Source of the DNA: Alitta virens
Taxonomy: Eukaryota > Annelida > Polychaeta > Phyllodocida > Nereididae
Assembly (NCBI GenBank): GCA_932294295.1
Contig: OW028578.1
Span: 38,710,685-38,774,684 of the forward strand
Reading direction: 5' to 3'
Length of the DNA stretch: 64,000 nt
In this document: positions 1-12,000 of the stretch, one piece after another
Layout of the letters: each line of letters begins with the position of its first letter
Numbering within the stretch: the stretch's first letter is position 1
Made by a program: the position numbers and the translations under genes
The notes under the pieces: generated by a model
Told to the model about the DNA's origin: nothing
The model's database searches: none
The model's input: the letters and a program-made list of their open reading frames with translations, nothing else

Positions 1-783
1 GTAGCCTTCAAGCTACATGTTCAGTCCTATTGTATAGGCCTCAATTTAACAAAACAACCTGAAATGGGACAACGACCAAGTACCTTTAACCTCTATAACA
101 CCATTTATGCTCCACCACGTGACCTTTTCTATTGTTCTTTTGCGGGATATAACCAATGAAAATGTTAGTTAACTCCCTCCTGAGTGCAAACTGAACTGTT
201 ATGCGTGATAAAGGGCATTAAAAAAAGCCTGTCAGACTACCATAGCTTATTGAAGATGTAGTTGTTTGACAACAAGGCCTCAGTTTAACAAGACTACCTG
301 CAATGGGATAGTGACCATGTACCTTAAAACTGTAGCCTTTAGAAGACCAGAGCTTTTGAGGATGTAGTTGTTTGCAAGGACTTGGCTACTACAAAAAAAC
401 ATCCTGTTATTTCATACAATAGGACTGTGAACATGTAGCTTGAAGGCTACAGTAGAATTAAGAAACTAGCTTTTCGACTACCACAGCTTAGCGCGGATGA
501 AGTTGTTGGACCACAAGACCTTAGTTTAATACAAAGACCTGTTATGTCTTCCAATAGGACTGTGAACAAGCAGCTTAAAAAGGCTACCGTAGAACCAAGA
601 AACGACTACCACAGCTTCGTGAGGATAAAGTTGTTGGACTACATGACCTTAGTTCAATACAAAGATCTGTTATGTCATACAATAGGACTGTGAACAGGTA
701 ACCTAATGGCTACTGTTGAACTAAGAAACTAGCTTTTTAACTTCATAATATAGGACTGTGAACATGTAGCTTGAAGGCTACTA
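1..783. repeat. ~130-bp tandem repeat array with inverted ends
   Basis: Diverged units share the phrases CAATAGGACTGTGAAC and ACCACAGCTT and recur at about 421, 553, 681 and 750, a spacing near 130 bp. The first 35 bases are the reverse complement of the end at about 748-782 (key bases TTGAAGGCTAC), so the block is flanked by inverted copies of its own unit. An orphan unit lies at 3420-3560. Bases 100-220 resemble 55213-55330. There is no coding signal. The array may continue left of the window. Confidence 0.7.
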
Positions 784-1155
784 TAACGTAGGGCTAGTTA
801 GGCTAACCCAAATTGGACCCCTTTGTATTAAATTAATTAATACCCTGCCAGGTGCCTCCTGGGCACTGGACCATGGCAGTAGGCTTTAGATCATTGGACT
901 TTACATAAATTTAGCTCTAGAAGAGAGCACACAGGTCTAATCTTGTGTTTGACTGTTCCTGTATTTGACTGTTCTGGTCTACTTTGTATTTGTACATATA
1001 TGCAGCCCAACCAGGTAAGTCTTAGTTTATTGTACAGCTATTATCATACATCTATTTAATTATTTATTTACAATCAATGGTTGAATTGTACAATGAATAA
1101 ATCGAGGAAATATGTAAAATAAAGTAAGCAGGACAATAATGCATGTAAAAATATG
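784..1155. other. Intergenic, nothing recognised
   Basis: I see no exon, RNA gene or clear repeat here. It is AT-rich unique-looking sequence between the tandem array and the first SINE. Confidence 0.5.
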
Positions 1156-1170
1156 TAAAAAATAAAGAGT

Positions 1171-1346
1171 GTGTGTGATTAGGGCTGTACGTCCTGTATT
1201 TCTGCACCAGTTGGCTAATTAGGACAGGCAGAGACCATGGCAATGAGACGAAGGATGAAACCGCCAACTTAGGCTCGACCGGGAATCTAACCCGGGACCC
1301 AGCAGTTGGAAACCCAGAGCGCTACCTCAGAGCTAGGCCCCCGCCC
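1171..1346 (-). mobile_element. tRNA-derived SINE, family A (copy 1)
   Basis: On the minus strand the element opens with a tRNA-like head: box A resembling TAGCTCAGTGGTAGCGC and box B resembling GGTTCAATTCC. A body that includes CCATGGTCTCTGCCTGTCC follows. Further copies lie at 3937-4125, 9308-9494, 27425-27608 and 43947-44133, with a degenerate one at 8292-8448. AT-rich target duplications (about 1156-1170 and 1348-1364, GTAAA..AATAAAGA) flank this copy. No cloverleaf with a good acceptor stem forms, so it is not a functional tRNA gene. Confidence 0.8.
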
Positions 1347-1727
1347 TGTAAACAATAAAGAAAGAGACATAAAATCATTAGAAGTTAAAAAGACAAAATG
1401 GTATACAAGTAGATTGGAGTCTTTTAGTCCTGCGTTGAGGCAATGGGTATATCTGGATTTCTGGCATTGTAGTGAGAAGTTCTTTGGTGACATTGTTCTA
1501 CAGAGGAGCCTTCTTTCTGCGAGTGATTGTATACTGTTCTTTGTACAAAAATCACAGTAGTCCGTGTCTTGGTCGATGATCATGACAGCTCTTCTCTGGA
1601 TGGATTCTAGGAGGGAACTCGACTTCTGAGTGATAGATATGTAGATAGATAGATATGTCGATATGTAGATAGTTTAGAGAGATAGATTTATATGCTTATT
1701 ATATAATATAGAATATCTCGCTTACAG

Positions 1728-2023
1728 TATGAACTATACTACAATTCAGTCTTATTTGACGAAAATCGGACTAATATTAAAGGAGCAGCAGCCTTTTAAA
1801 GAAGCGCTCAGCTCTGCCTGCATTGATACAGTGCGGGCGCGGACGTCTGCGAGAGCACCAGTTTGCCTCCGCCAACCTAGCTGCCTTCTCAGACGAATAT
1901 CTCGCCTAATATTTGGTCTATTTTCAATCCGAAAACACCTATGGAGTCGGTATGAATTATACTACAATACAGTCTTTTGACGAAAATCGGACTAATATTA
2001 GAGGAGCAGCGGCCTTTTAAAGT
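1728..2023. repeat. 221-bp tandem duplication (two partial copies)
   Basis: About 75 bases beginning TATGAACTATACTACAAT recur with few changes 221 bp downstream. The GAATATCTCGC motif just ahead of each copy shows that the duplicated unit is longer. The unit includes a GC-rich stretch near 1800-1890. No coding function is seen. Confidence 0.7.
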
Positions 2024-2049
2024 ATATACAACCCCCTACGCTGATGATG

Positions 2050-2459
2050 CATGTACAAAAAAAAGGTAGAACTCGGCGAGTTACCCGCTGAGTCACTCCT
2101 GGTACCCACCGGGTTACTCCTCGCATCCCTGAACAACCCGCCGGGTGTAATACGAGTGAAATTAGCAACAATTAATCCGTTGACTTTGACGAGTAACTCG
2201 GCGGGTTCGACGGGTGACTCGGCGGGTGACTCGCCGAGTTTGACGGATTCATGACGGATTTTTGAAAATCCGTGAGAATCCGACGGGTGTGCCATGCAGC
2301 GCGGCATACTCGGCTGCCGGCTCCAAAACTCTCGGATTGGCTATGGGTCCCAGGACAGCGTGGAGTAGTCGTAGGGTTTAGTACGGATTGGGCCCGAGAA
2401 GCGTGTTACGTAATACTACGAGTTCACTACGGCAAATCCGGCTATGTGGGAACGGGGCT
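2050..2459. mobile_element. Harbinger-like MITE remnant
   Basis: Bases 2050-2250 are packed with ACTCGGCGGGT-type motifs in both orientations. The right end (2434-2459) reads ATCCGGCTATGTG then GGGAACGGGGCT and is followed by TTA. This closely matches the right TIR of the autonomous Harbinger element at 55890-60574, which also abuts TTA. A matching left TIR is not visible, so this is probably a truncated or diverged relative. Confidence 0.55.
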
Positions 2460-2470
2460 TTAAAGGCTGT

Positions 2471-2472
<2 letters not shown>

Positions 2473-2511
<39 letters not shown>

Positions 2512-3440
2512 TTATTTATTTCATACACATTTGGTATACATATTAATCAAGATTATCAAAGAAGTTTAAAGTGTTATAGAGAGTGTCCAAATGCTACATT
2601 GAATTTATTACAAATGTCAAAAAGTGATAGTCTATGAAATGCACAGGAAAGTTATGAAGTCCTTCTTTTCTTCATCATGCCATTGTGTGATGATGCTCCT
2701 TCTTAATTCCTGAATAGTTCTCACAGTTATCATGTCACAGGGAGTGCATGAATAAATAACAAGTTCCCTCGCATGCCTGTTTGTCAATATTTCTTCTGTG
2801 TTTTTTTGTGTCATTTCACTTATTCGCTTCATGTTCTTGCCAATAATAGCCTGGCAGTTGTGTATTCCATACCTTGCCAGATATCTCACAAATGCATTAG
2901 TAGAGTTTAGCATGGAATTTGTAATCTTTGCAAACCTTGCATAAACCTGTGAGATGGAGTGTGCCATGTTGGCCAAATGGGGAAGATATCGTACATGGGT
3001 TCTGAATGGTACATCCAGGAGCCTCCGGAGACACCTGTTCCACATAGTGTGGAATTCTTGTACGTTTTTATCGGAATAGTTCCAAGCTTGGCTTCCATAG
3101 AAGTGGCAGCATTGTGATGCAAATAATTTCAGGATAACTTTCTCAGGTGCGTCACCAACATTTGCAAGAAGAGTATTCACCCGTCCTGCTAGATCTCCCT
3201 TTTTTGTAATATTTCAGATTTTTCTGAGAGATCATGCTGCAAGATATTATCCAGGTGTTTTACTTGAGACACCCAGGGTATAGTTCCTTTTATCAGAGTA
3301 ATCCTGTTTGGAATATTGTCTAATTTCCTTTTAGAGAAGAATATGCATGCACTTTTTTTGGGGCCCGCGTATTGGTGTCCTATCCAACAACCATAACCTT
3401 TATTCTGTAGGCAAAAGAACTGTAGCTTTTCAACTACCAC
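2473..3440 (-). pseudogene. LINE (non-LTR retrotransposon) 3' remnant, RT C-terminal region
   Basis: Two minus-strand reading blocks, 3440-3189 and 3180-2632, encode the region that follows the reverse transcriptase palm. They include KSACIFFSKRK, ITLIKGTIPWVSQVKHLD, LFASQCCHFYGSQAWNY and RCLRRLLDVPFRTH, which is typical of the thumb and C-terminus of animal LINE ORF2 proteins. The frame changes near 3185. No endonuclease or catalytic palm is present, so the copy is 5' truncated. The 3' side ends in TTTATT runs and a (TA)n tract at 2474-2506. It is a dead copy. Confidence 0.75.
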
Positions 3441-3560
3441 AGCTCAGACAGCTAAGTGAGGATGTAAGTGTTTGGACTGCAAGGCCTTAGTTTTCATACA
3501 AAGACATGTTATCTCATACAACAGGACTGTCAAGAAGTTGTTTAAAGGCTACTATAACAC
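3420..3560. repeat. Orphan unit of the 130-bp tandem repeat
   Basis: It shares ACTACCACAGCT, GGATGTAAGTGTTTGGACT and CAAAGACATGTTAT with the units at 360-785. It was either separated from that array by later insertions or is an independent copy. Confidence 0.6.
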
Positions 3561-3936
3561 CCCAGTGGCAGATACGGGATCCAGACTAATCCATACCTCG
3601 CACTCCTATTGATTACAGAGACTGGCATCTTAGATAATGATTGGCTGAAGCAGAGCGTCTCCACTCTCCAAGCTGTTAATAGTAAAAAAAAATATTGAGG
3701 CGAATGAAGTTGAATGAAGTTTTTTTCCCTTCATTTATAATAACATGCAAGATAATTTCGAACCTAAATTCTTCACCCGTAGCATTTCCAGATTAAAATA
3801 TTACATCAAGAGAAAAACGATTGAATGTCATAGCAAACATTTAATCTCAAAACCATGTAAATATCTCACATTCACAGCTTGACCTTTATTGAATGATCAA
3901 TGACAGTCACTGTACCTACAAGACCTGCATAATAAT

Positions 3937-4125
3937 GTGTGTGTGTGTGCGTGTGATTAGGGCTTTATGTCCTGTATTTCTGCACCAGTTGGGCTAATTA
4001 GGACAGGCAGAGACCATGGCAATGAGACGGAGGAAACAGCCATCCAATTTAGGCTCGACCAAGAATCAAACCCAGGACCCAGCGGTTGGAAGCCCAGAGC
4101 GCTACCTCTGAGCTAGGCCCCGCCC
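3937..4125 (-). mobile_element. tRNA-derived SINE, family A (copy 2) with target duplication
   Basis: This has the same head and body as the copy at 1171. It is flanked by a perfect 14-bp duplication, ACCTGCATAATAAT, at 3923-3936 and 4126-4139, which marks retrotransposition and fixes the element ends. A (TG)n run at 3936-3953 next to the 3' side is the likely tail. Confidence 0.88.
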
Positions 4126-4139
4126 ACCTGCATAATAAT

Positions 4140-5225
4140 ATACAGAAACTTATAACAAACCTTTCCACACTCCCACGACAATGAATTTATTAGCACTATG
4201 GGGAAAGTCAGTTACTAAAGAGGCAAGGAGACCCTCTAAGACAATTATATGTCGTTTCTGAGGGGCCACCAAATATCTAGTTCCTTATAAGAAGGCCCAA
4301 CTGCATTACTGACTTAACTAGCAATAGAATTTTAATATCTTCTGATAATTTTTTTACAAAAGAACATGTAAGAATCAAGTACATTGTATTGGGTAACATG
4401 TTGGTAACATGCAATTTCTCCCAACAAAATCCTTGGAATCAAGCAACTTTTACTGATATCCACAGCATAATAATTTTTTTTATAAGTCAAAAGACAGGCT
4501 GGCCTGTTTTTTTGAAAGCCGGACAAATTCACATTTCCATTAAGAGAAAAGATTCCATGAAATTGCCCAGATTACGATTTAAAATCAGATGAAATTCACA
4601 TGCTTTTAGGACTAAGCATTTTGCGAATGCCCATTTGTTAACCAAGAGTTAGGGAGCCAGAAATTAATGATGTAGGACTTAACAGAATAATGCAAGTGAC
4701 AAATTTACAGCAATATTAGCCATAATAGATTAGCAAATAAAATTGCCTTAAAGAATCACTTTTATTAGTCCACCAAAATGAGTCAAGCCAGAAATTTATG
4801 ATGTCTATCCTTACAGAATATAATCGACAAATAGGTCAAATTTGACCTTTGATATTGTCGATAAAATATTGACAGCTACTACTAATGCAAGTGACACCCC
4901 TTTCAACAGGAAAAATAAGCAAATAAAATAGATGAAATTCACATGCTATCAGAACTAAGCATTTTGCGAATTGACAATTTGACACACTTTTTTTACAGAT
5001 AAATAATGTTAACATCGTTCACAGCAAGATTGACATTAGTTTAATGTACAAAATTCACATACTGTCATTATCAAAAATTTTCTAGTAGATTCAAATGAAA
5101 TAATATATAACAATAAAACACTTATTCCAACAAAATCTTTATTTTTACAACAAATCATATCCTTATTGGAACTTTTATATACTTACAACATTTATTCAAA
5201 ACTTACAATAAAATTTAAGGGTTTT
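4140..5225. other. AT-rich intergenic, nothing recognised
   Basis: No exon-like open frame, RNA gene or transposon terminus is seen. It lies downstream of the 3' end of the MLF gene. Short internal similarities occur (for example GATGAAATTCACATGCT near 4590 and 4930). Confidence 0.45.
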
Positions 5226-5340
5226 GTGCAGTATAGCGGACCCAAATTTATGACCATATTTGGAGTCCACAGAATATGGGATAATGTCAATTTGTTTTAA
5301 AATAAATAAGGCCATAAATCTTGGTCCGCTACACTGCAAT
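5226..5340. mobile_element. MITE family 1, short copy
   Basis: The terminal inverted repeat GTGCAGTATAGCGGACCCAA at the left is answered by GGTCCGCTACACTGCA at the right. The interior is only about 70 bp. The same termini bound the elements at 9689-9995, 13873-14153 and 37893-40979. Confidence 0.8.
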
Positions 5341-5860
5341 TCTTCCAAAGTTAAAACATTTATGCTGAATAAACATTTGTACTAAGGACAACAATGAAGA
5401 AATGAGTCTTTTGAACTCAAAACTTTGGCGAAGACATAAGGGGCAATAAAACTTCAAGGTCACACAATAGTACATAATATGTTATAAAAACAATAGACAT
5501 AACTTCGGCAATAAATAGAATTCAAAATAACAAAAAAAAAACATCTTTCAGACATAATTGCAGCTGTGTGTGTACAACAAACAAACAAAATTGTAACTTC
5601 ATTAGTTCATGATGAGAAGTATTCGAGAATACACAATAATATATAGCATCGTATTGTAGAAGTACTCGTTCAAATTTGCGGCATAAATGGACTACGTTAT
5701 GGCAGTACTATGAAGCAGTATCAATAATATCATCGAAGTCTTGTGACTAAGTGTAATATCCAGCAGCCCTATCGAATGTTTTGATAAATTTCAGATTTTG
5801 AGATTATTAATAAACTCTCTTTTTCTTAAGCTTTTGTTGATTTTCATCTTTTCTGGTCAT

Positions 5861-5866
5861 TTTATT
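5861..5866 (-). promoter_or_regulatory. Candidate MLF poly(A) signal
   Basis: TTTATT on the plus strand gives AATAAA on the minus strand about 160 bases past the MLF stop codon. AT-richness makes chance occurrence likely, so this is tentative. Confidence 0.35.
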
Positions 5867-6027
5867 ATTCTATATATTCACTATTTATAATTATATGTTG
5901 TTAAGCTTTTATTAAGAATTCATGAAACATATATAGACATTTAGATTTTATAGTTTCTTCCACACAAATTTTAAAACTCAAGCAACTCAAATTTCAAAAT
6001 GCAGGAATGTAACAGTTGTTTTAAAAT

Positions 6028-9000
6028 TTAAAACCGGACTGTTTTCTGCTTCTTCGGAGATGCCTTTTTGCCCCATCCATTATGTCGAACACCCGCCGCC
6101 CTGTCTCTCCTGAAACGGCACAAAAAAAGGATGGAATGTTATCGTTTTTAAAAGTACCGTAACAATACACAACAAATGAGGCGAAGTTAAAAGCAGAACT
6201 TCAGATTTTTATCACTGCCATCTTTAGTGCAAATGACTCGGAGACTGTGTAAAAATAACAATTTTTATGATATGAATTAAGATTTGAGCCACATATACAT
6301 CTGTATTAGTGTAATTTGATTGACTTACATCAATTTTACATGTCAAAGAGATGAAGGCATATAACAATAACTACCATATATGATGGTCTCTTTTTTGGTT
6401 ACACTAATTTTTATGACTTAGTCATTATGTGGAAATACCAAGACACCAAACTGTTGTTTTTGAAAAAGCAAGTTCAGGCAACAACAAAATTAAAACACAG
6501 GTAAAATAAAATTTTACAACAAACAATATCCACTACACACTACAGGGGGAGGGGAAGAAAATATGGAATGTTTCTGAAAGTGGCTGTCAAATAAATTTTC
6601 TGAAATTTATTTTCAAATGGAACAGCCATTCCAACGGAAATAATACGAATAAAAGGTAAAAAAAAACAAGAAATAATTATCCCATCACAAACTAAAAATG
6701 TATTCAAATAAGTACAAATTAAGTACAGGTCTCATTGCTACTTGGGTTACCGTTAAATCTTACTACGTAACAAAAATTGGCACAAATTAATTCCCCAATC
6801 AGCTCGTACCTTCCCTAAAAACAAACGAGAAATAAAACATACGAGAAAACAACATACCCACCACATTAAGGTTAGGACGAACAAGTAACTTAACACCACT
6901 GCCGACTTCTAAGAACACCATGCTAACGCAACTACAGTGAGACATACCCCTTTTGTTTTTCTATATAAATCAATCTCTCTCTCGATACGGCTGCCCTGGA
7001 TAAGTGCCATACCTCGGCATATCCTGACTGACATGTCTGCTATCCATTTTGGGTCGGCGAGGGTCATGCCTCGGTGCCTCTAAAGCGAGCGGTTCTTGTC
7101 GATGGACGTCCGGTATGTGGCCGATCATCATGTGACCGGACTGGTGAGGTTGGACAAGGCTTTGAGACGTACGTTGTCGGAATTCGTGAGTAAATTGGTC
7201 TTCTTCCTCTGTTGAAATGAGATAAATAAAACTAGAAAATGGTGCATAGAACATGATATATAAGTGTGTTAAGCTGGATGTGAAGGGACCATAATTCCCA
7301 TCGATTTTACCGTTATTTCGTCTGACAAAAAAAGTGAAGCGAATGCTTATAAGCGGCGGGAACCAAGTTATATAGTCCGGCTAATCCCTTAACGGCCGAG
7401 CTCTGTGATTGGCTATGGCTATCACATGGTCAAGAAATGGTTAATGACCATAACAGAAGAATACCAAGATGGCGTCCATTGCATTAACCAATTTTACCCG
7501 TAAGTAAAACATATATAAATAAAACTAGAAAATGGTGCGTAGAACATGATATGTAAGTGTGTTAAGCTGGACGTGAAGGGCCCATAATTCCCATCGATTT
7601 TACCGTTATTTCTTCTGACCTTCAGTGACCAGTCAGAACTAATTTGTCAAACTGAAAATTGTGATTAAAAAATATCAGGAAATTTACACCAGATTGCAAT
7701 GATCTATGCTCAAACTAGTCATTTGTTGACACTGAATAGTGTCTTTTGAGTTAATTGCAATTATAGTAAATAGCATTTTATCCCAGCCTTGGAAGTTGTA
7801 AAGAATTCAGAAACGAAATGCAGTTGACTGTTTGAGCATAGGTGGAATAGTCATAATGGCCACACACAACATGTCTCTTGGTCTACATGCAATATCCTAT
7901 GTCTCAGATGACAATGAAATTATAATTCTGATAGCGGAAGTCCAAATAGCAATTGTGCTATACCAGAGATCAAATAGCATTGCCTTGTGGCAAACCGGAC
8001 GCATTACGCAAAACACTTCCGAGCAGGATTCTTATAATGGTGCGAAGCTAAGCACCAATAATTAGCAAAAGTTAGCGAACATATTGTCAGAAGCATGAGA
8101 TATTAAATTGGTGGTGCCTTATACTCAGTCTGCTGAAGCAAGTGAAAGACCCTATCCATGGGGTAAATGTGTCACATGTTGTGGACTCCATGCCTTATCA
8201 TCTCATCATTATCTTTGCCTCTTCCAGCTGGTCATATCGCATATCAGTTTATTGATCATAGGGATTGAAGTCCAACCAATGTTACACATTTACTGGATGG
8301 AATTTGAGACGGGCTTTACGTCCCATATTTTTACACCAGATATGACTGATCAGGACCGGCAGGTGCCTAGGCAATGATACTAATGATGAAGCAACCTTCT
8401 AACCCAGTGGTTGGCAGCCCAGTATGCTACCACTGAGCTAGACCGCTGTTTTACCCTATGGATGGGGTCTTGTACTTGCCCCAGCATAGACACGAATTAC
8501 AAGGTACCATCAATTTACAGTCTCATGTGACTGACATCCAGCTGAGATGTAGCTCTTTATGAGTGCCCTGGCCAGGATTTGAACCTGGGACCTTCAGCAG
8601 AGCTAAATCCAAGGCATTAACCGCTAGACCACTCAGCTGAAAAACACTTTTTGTTACAACAAAACAAATTTTTCAAACAAAAACCATACCTTCGTCCAGA
8701 TTAACCAGTTCCTTATCTTCTTCAATTGCACCTGTGTTCGCGTTTCTCTGTTTCGTAACAACTTGAGATTTCTCTCCGATTTCACGAGCTACCGTCATTT
8801 TCTCTACACCCTGTGCACTGTCTCTGATAGATTTCCTGACTTCTTTCACCTGGAGAAGCAGAAAAAAAAGACAAAAATGCTTTACTTGGAACGAGATGGA
8901 CATATTAACAATTGTTACTCTTAAAGATTTGCAATACACTTCCCAATTTAGGAATGTACCACATGGGTTTGACGGCGAATTTAAAGATTGAGCTATGTGT

Positions 9001-12000
9001 GTTTATACAACAATGCACAATAATAAGGTTATGTAGCAAACTCTTATTGAAAATCGGCAAACACTCAGGTGCCCAGAATGACCTACCAACAATTAGCATT
9101 GCATGGTGAGTGTAGTGTACACGTGAAGTCCGCACCGATCGACTGTTTCTAGCTGCCAATGAGTAGCCGTCTCCCAGGCAGCTGAGTGTTCTTGTGGGGT
9201 GCGCTACCTACTTTTGATTGTTGCATTCTGCGGTATACCATGAATAAAAGCAGCAGAAGGGATTCCACAAAAACAATTTCCATAACTTGCTCAACAGAAT
9301 CCCAGTGAGTGGGTGGATTAGGGCTTTATGTCCTTTGTTTCTTCACTTGTTGGGCTAATCAGGACAGGCAGGGACCATGGCAATGAGATGATGGATGAAA
9401 CAGCCATCCAACTTAGGCTCGACCGGGAATTGAACCCAGGATTCAGTGGTCGGTAGCCTAGCGCGCTACCACTGAGCTAGGTTCCCACGCCCGAATCCCG
9501 GTACAGAATCAAACATTATGCAAAAACGGTATTTTTCTCACCCCATTTGCCTGTCCTTGTGATGTAGATGCTTGGTAAATTCTCGGTCGGCCATCACCCG
9601 TGTTCTGATAGGACATCACACTCGACTGAGAGTAATATGATGAGTTAGGGTCGGTTTGAGCTTGTACCTAAATGAAACAAGAAAATATAGTTTAGTATAG
9701 CGCATCCAAATTAATGACCATATTTATCGAGTCTCATTGCCAGCCCTATGACGTCAAATGCTTGAATTCAATATGTGACGTCACAAACAAACGGTGGCTT
9801 CAGGGCAAGAACGCAACTTATTTTTGTTTTTCTTCGGGGCTGCTACCCCCAAACCCCTGCTTCTCTATAGATATGTTATTCTTATTGTGTACCACAACGC
9901 AAATTTGGTCTAAAGTAGTGATTATTTTCATATTTCATGGCTGCCAAATATGGGGCATAAATTTGGGTCCGCTATACTGCACTAAACCCAAATATAGAAT
10001 ATGTGCATAAGTGACACATTTGATATCCATACATAATGTTGCCATATTGTTGGTAACCTCGTTTGGGAGAATGAAATGTCCTAAGCATTCTCAGATTTTT
10101 TAGAAAGAATATCATTTATCATGAATTTATAAATTCCTTGATTATATTTGGTGAGAAGACTGAAAATTTAATCCATTCAGGATTCCATGCAGCTAGTTCA
10201 CTAAGCTAGTTCACTAGAGCCTTTTCTTTTCGCTTTTTAACTAACAGCGTGGGCAATGTTAGCCTATACAGGTGCCCTGATTTCTTAGTATGCCATGCCC
10301 AAATTACATATTAGCTGGAACACTCATTCATGTAAGTTGGGACACAATGCCAAATATACTGTTAGTGTCTTTACTATGTGTTAAGTAGCAATTTCAAAGA
10401 TTTACTTTTTTATCAGCCTATCATCAGGACATGACATCATTCTTTGTGCACTTTAACTTCCAAAACATTCAAATTTACAGCAATTTTCCATAAGATCCAT
10501 TAATCAGATCATCAGAACAACATTAGGTCTGAAGTTAGCTAAGGCCAGGTTGAAGTAAAGTTGACATAGTACTGCTTGTTCAAGTTTATCCCGAATGATT
10601 TAATTCCAGATCTACTTCTCCTACACTGCCGGTCAGTTCATATAATAACATTTGGACTTGAGGTTTTCGCCCTTTATATCTAACTTTTGATTAGACTCCA
10701 AATAGAGTGCTGGTGATTCAGGGAACGAAGCGGTCAGGAAAACTAGGAATCACGAGTACTTACCATTTGCTGCTGCAACATGTTATGCATATTTGGCATC
10801 ATACCAAACCCACCGAATAAGTTGTTATACATTCCCATTTCCATGGGGTGTCTCTGTCTCTGAAATGACAGTAAAAACAATGAATACCCATCACAATATA
10901 ACAAACTGAGACGTTCTCGAAACTGAAATTACATCATAATGAAGAGTTTATGAATAGATTGTCAAATAGTTTCGGCAGCTAACACAAGGGGGTGATGCTG
11001 AATTCAAATTGCCCTCTTGTGGAGTCAATGGGAAAACAGGTCAAATTAATAGACGACTCAAATGCACTGGACTTCACGTAATTTGTAGTCTCTCTGGCAA
11101 TAACAGTACCCATATTGATGACAAGAAAGCAAAAATCACCAATTAAATTAATGTTAATGAAATTTGATAGGGATTCTGTTGCATTATCAAACCGTTGTTT
11201 TAAGTCTTTGACACTCCAGGAATAGGCGCATTGCCATTTTTGTTGCCCACGTCGGACACCGTTTGTGAAGGTAAAGGATATAGAATCATCATTGCAAAAA
11301 GAAAATTATGTCACTTATTGATTGGGAAGGTTGGGGCTTGATTTCTTGGTAAAAATGTTGCTCTAAGTAGTGTATTCAACACCAACACTGAATAAAGTCA
11401 ATATAAAGTGCTCATGATTGGTCAAGGAAAGAGAAATTAACCCATTAGGACCTTCGTCTCATAAGCATTACATAGAACTCACAAATATTACTCAATCAAC
11501 ACATCATGATGATTATTTACTTGTTGTGCTAGTTGCTGAAGTTGTCTTGAATTCTGTCTCTCTCCCCTTCTGTCGTAATCTCTGTTATAACCGTCGTAAC
11601 CAATCGCAGGTTGTCTTGGTCCTCCATAAAAGCCGTACGGGTCCATGAGGTTTGTCATCATGGCGTCCATGCTATGTTCCATGTGACGCATACTCTCCAT
11701 GTAACTACTGCAAAGAAACAAGAAATGCATTGAGGAGATCTTTTTAGTTTCAACGTACACAACTTTACAGACAGGTGCTGTACACAGTACAGGCTATAAA
11801 AATCAGAAAACCATGTGTTCGTTATGGTCTGTGACCGTTTAGTACTGGACATCCTCTATCATTTGCAATTGACTTTTTATTCTAGTTTGTTTTGTGACCA
11901 CTTGCAGTATTGACCTACAGTATTAACTCATTCTTATATTCATGTATATATATGTAAGAAAAACTGGAACTGACTTGCATTTATTAATAAGTAAATATTT

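Noticed and set aside
8560..8640. Functional tRNA genes (here and at other tRNA-like heads)
   Set aside because: Box A and B are recognisable, but acceptor and anticodon stems do not pair and each is continuous with a repeated SINE body.
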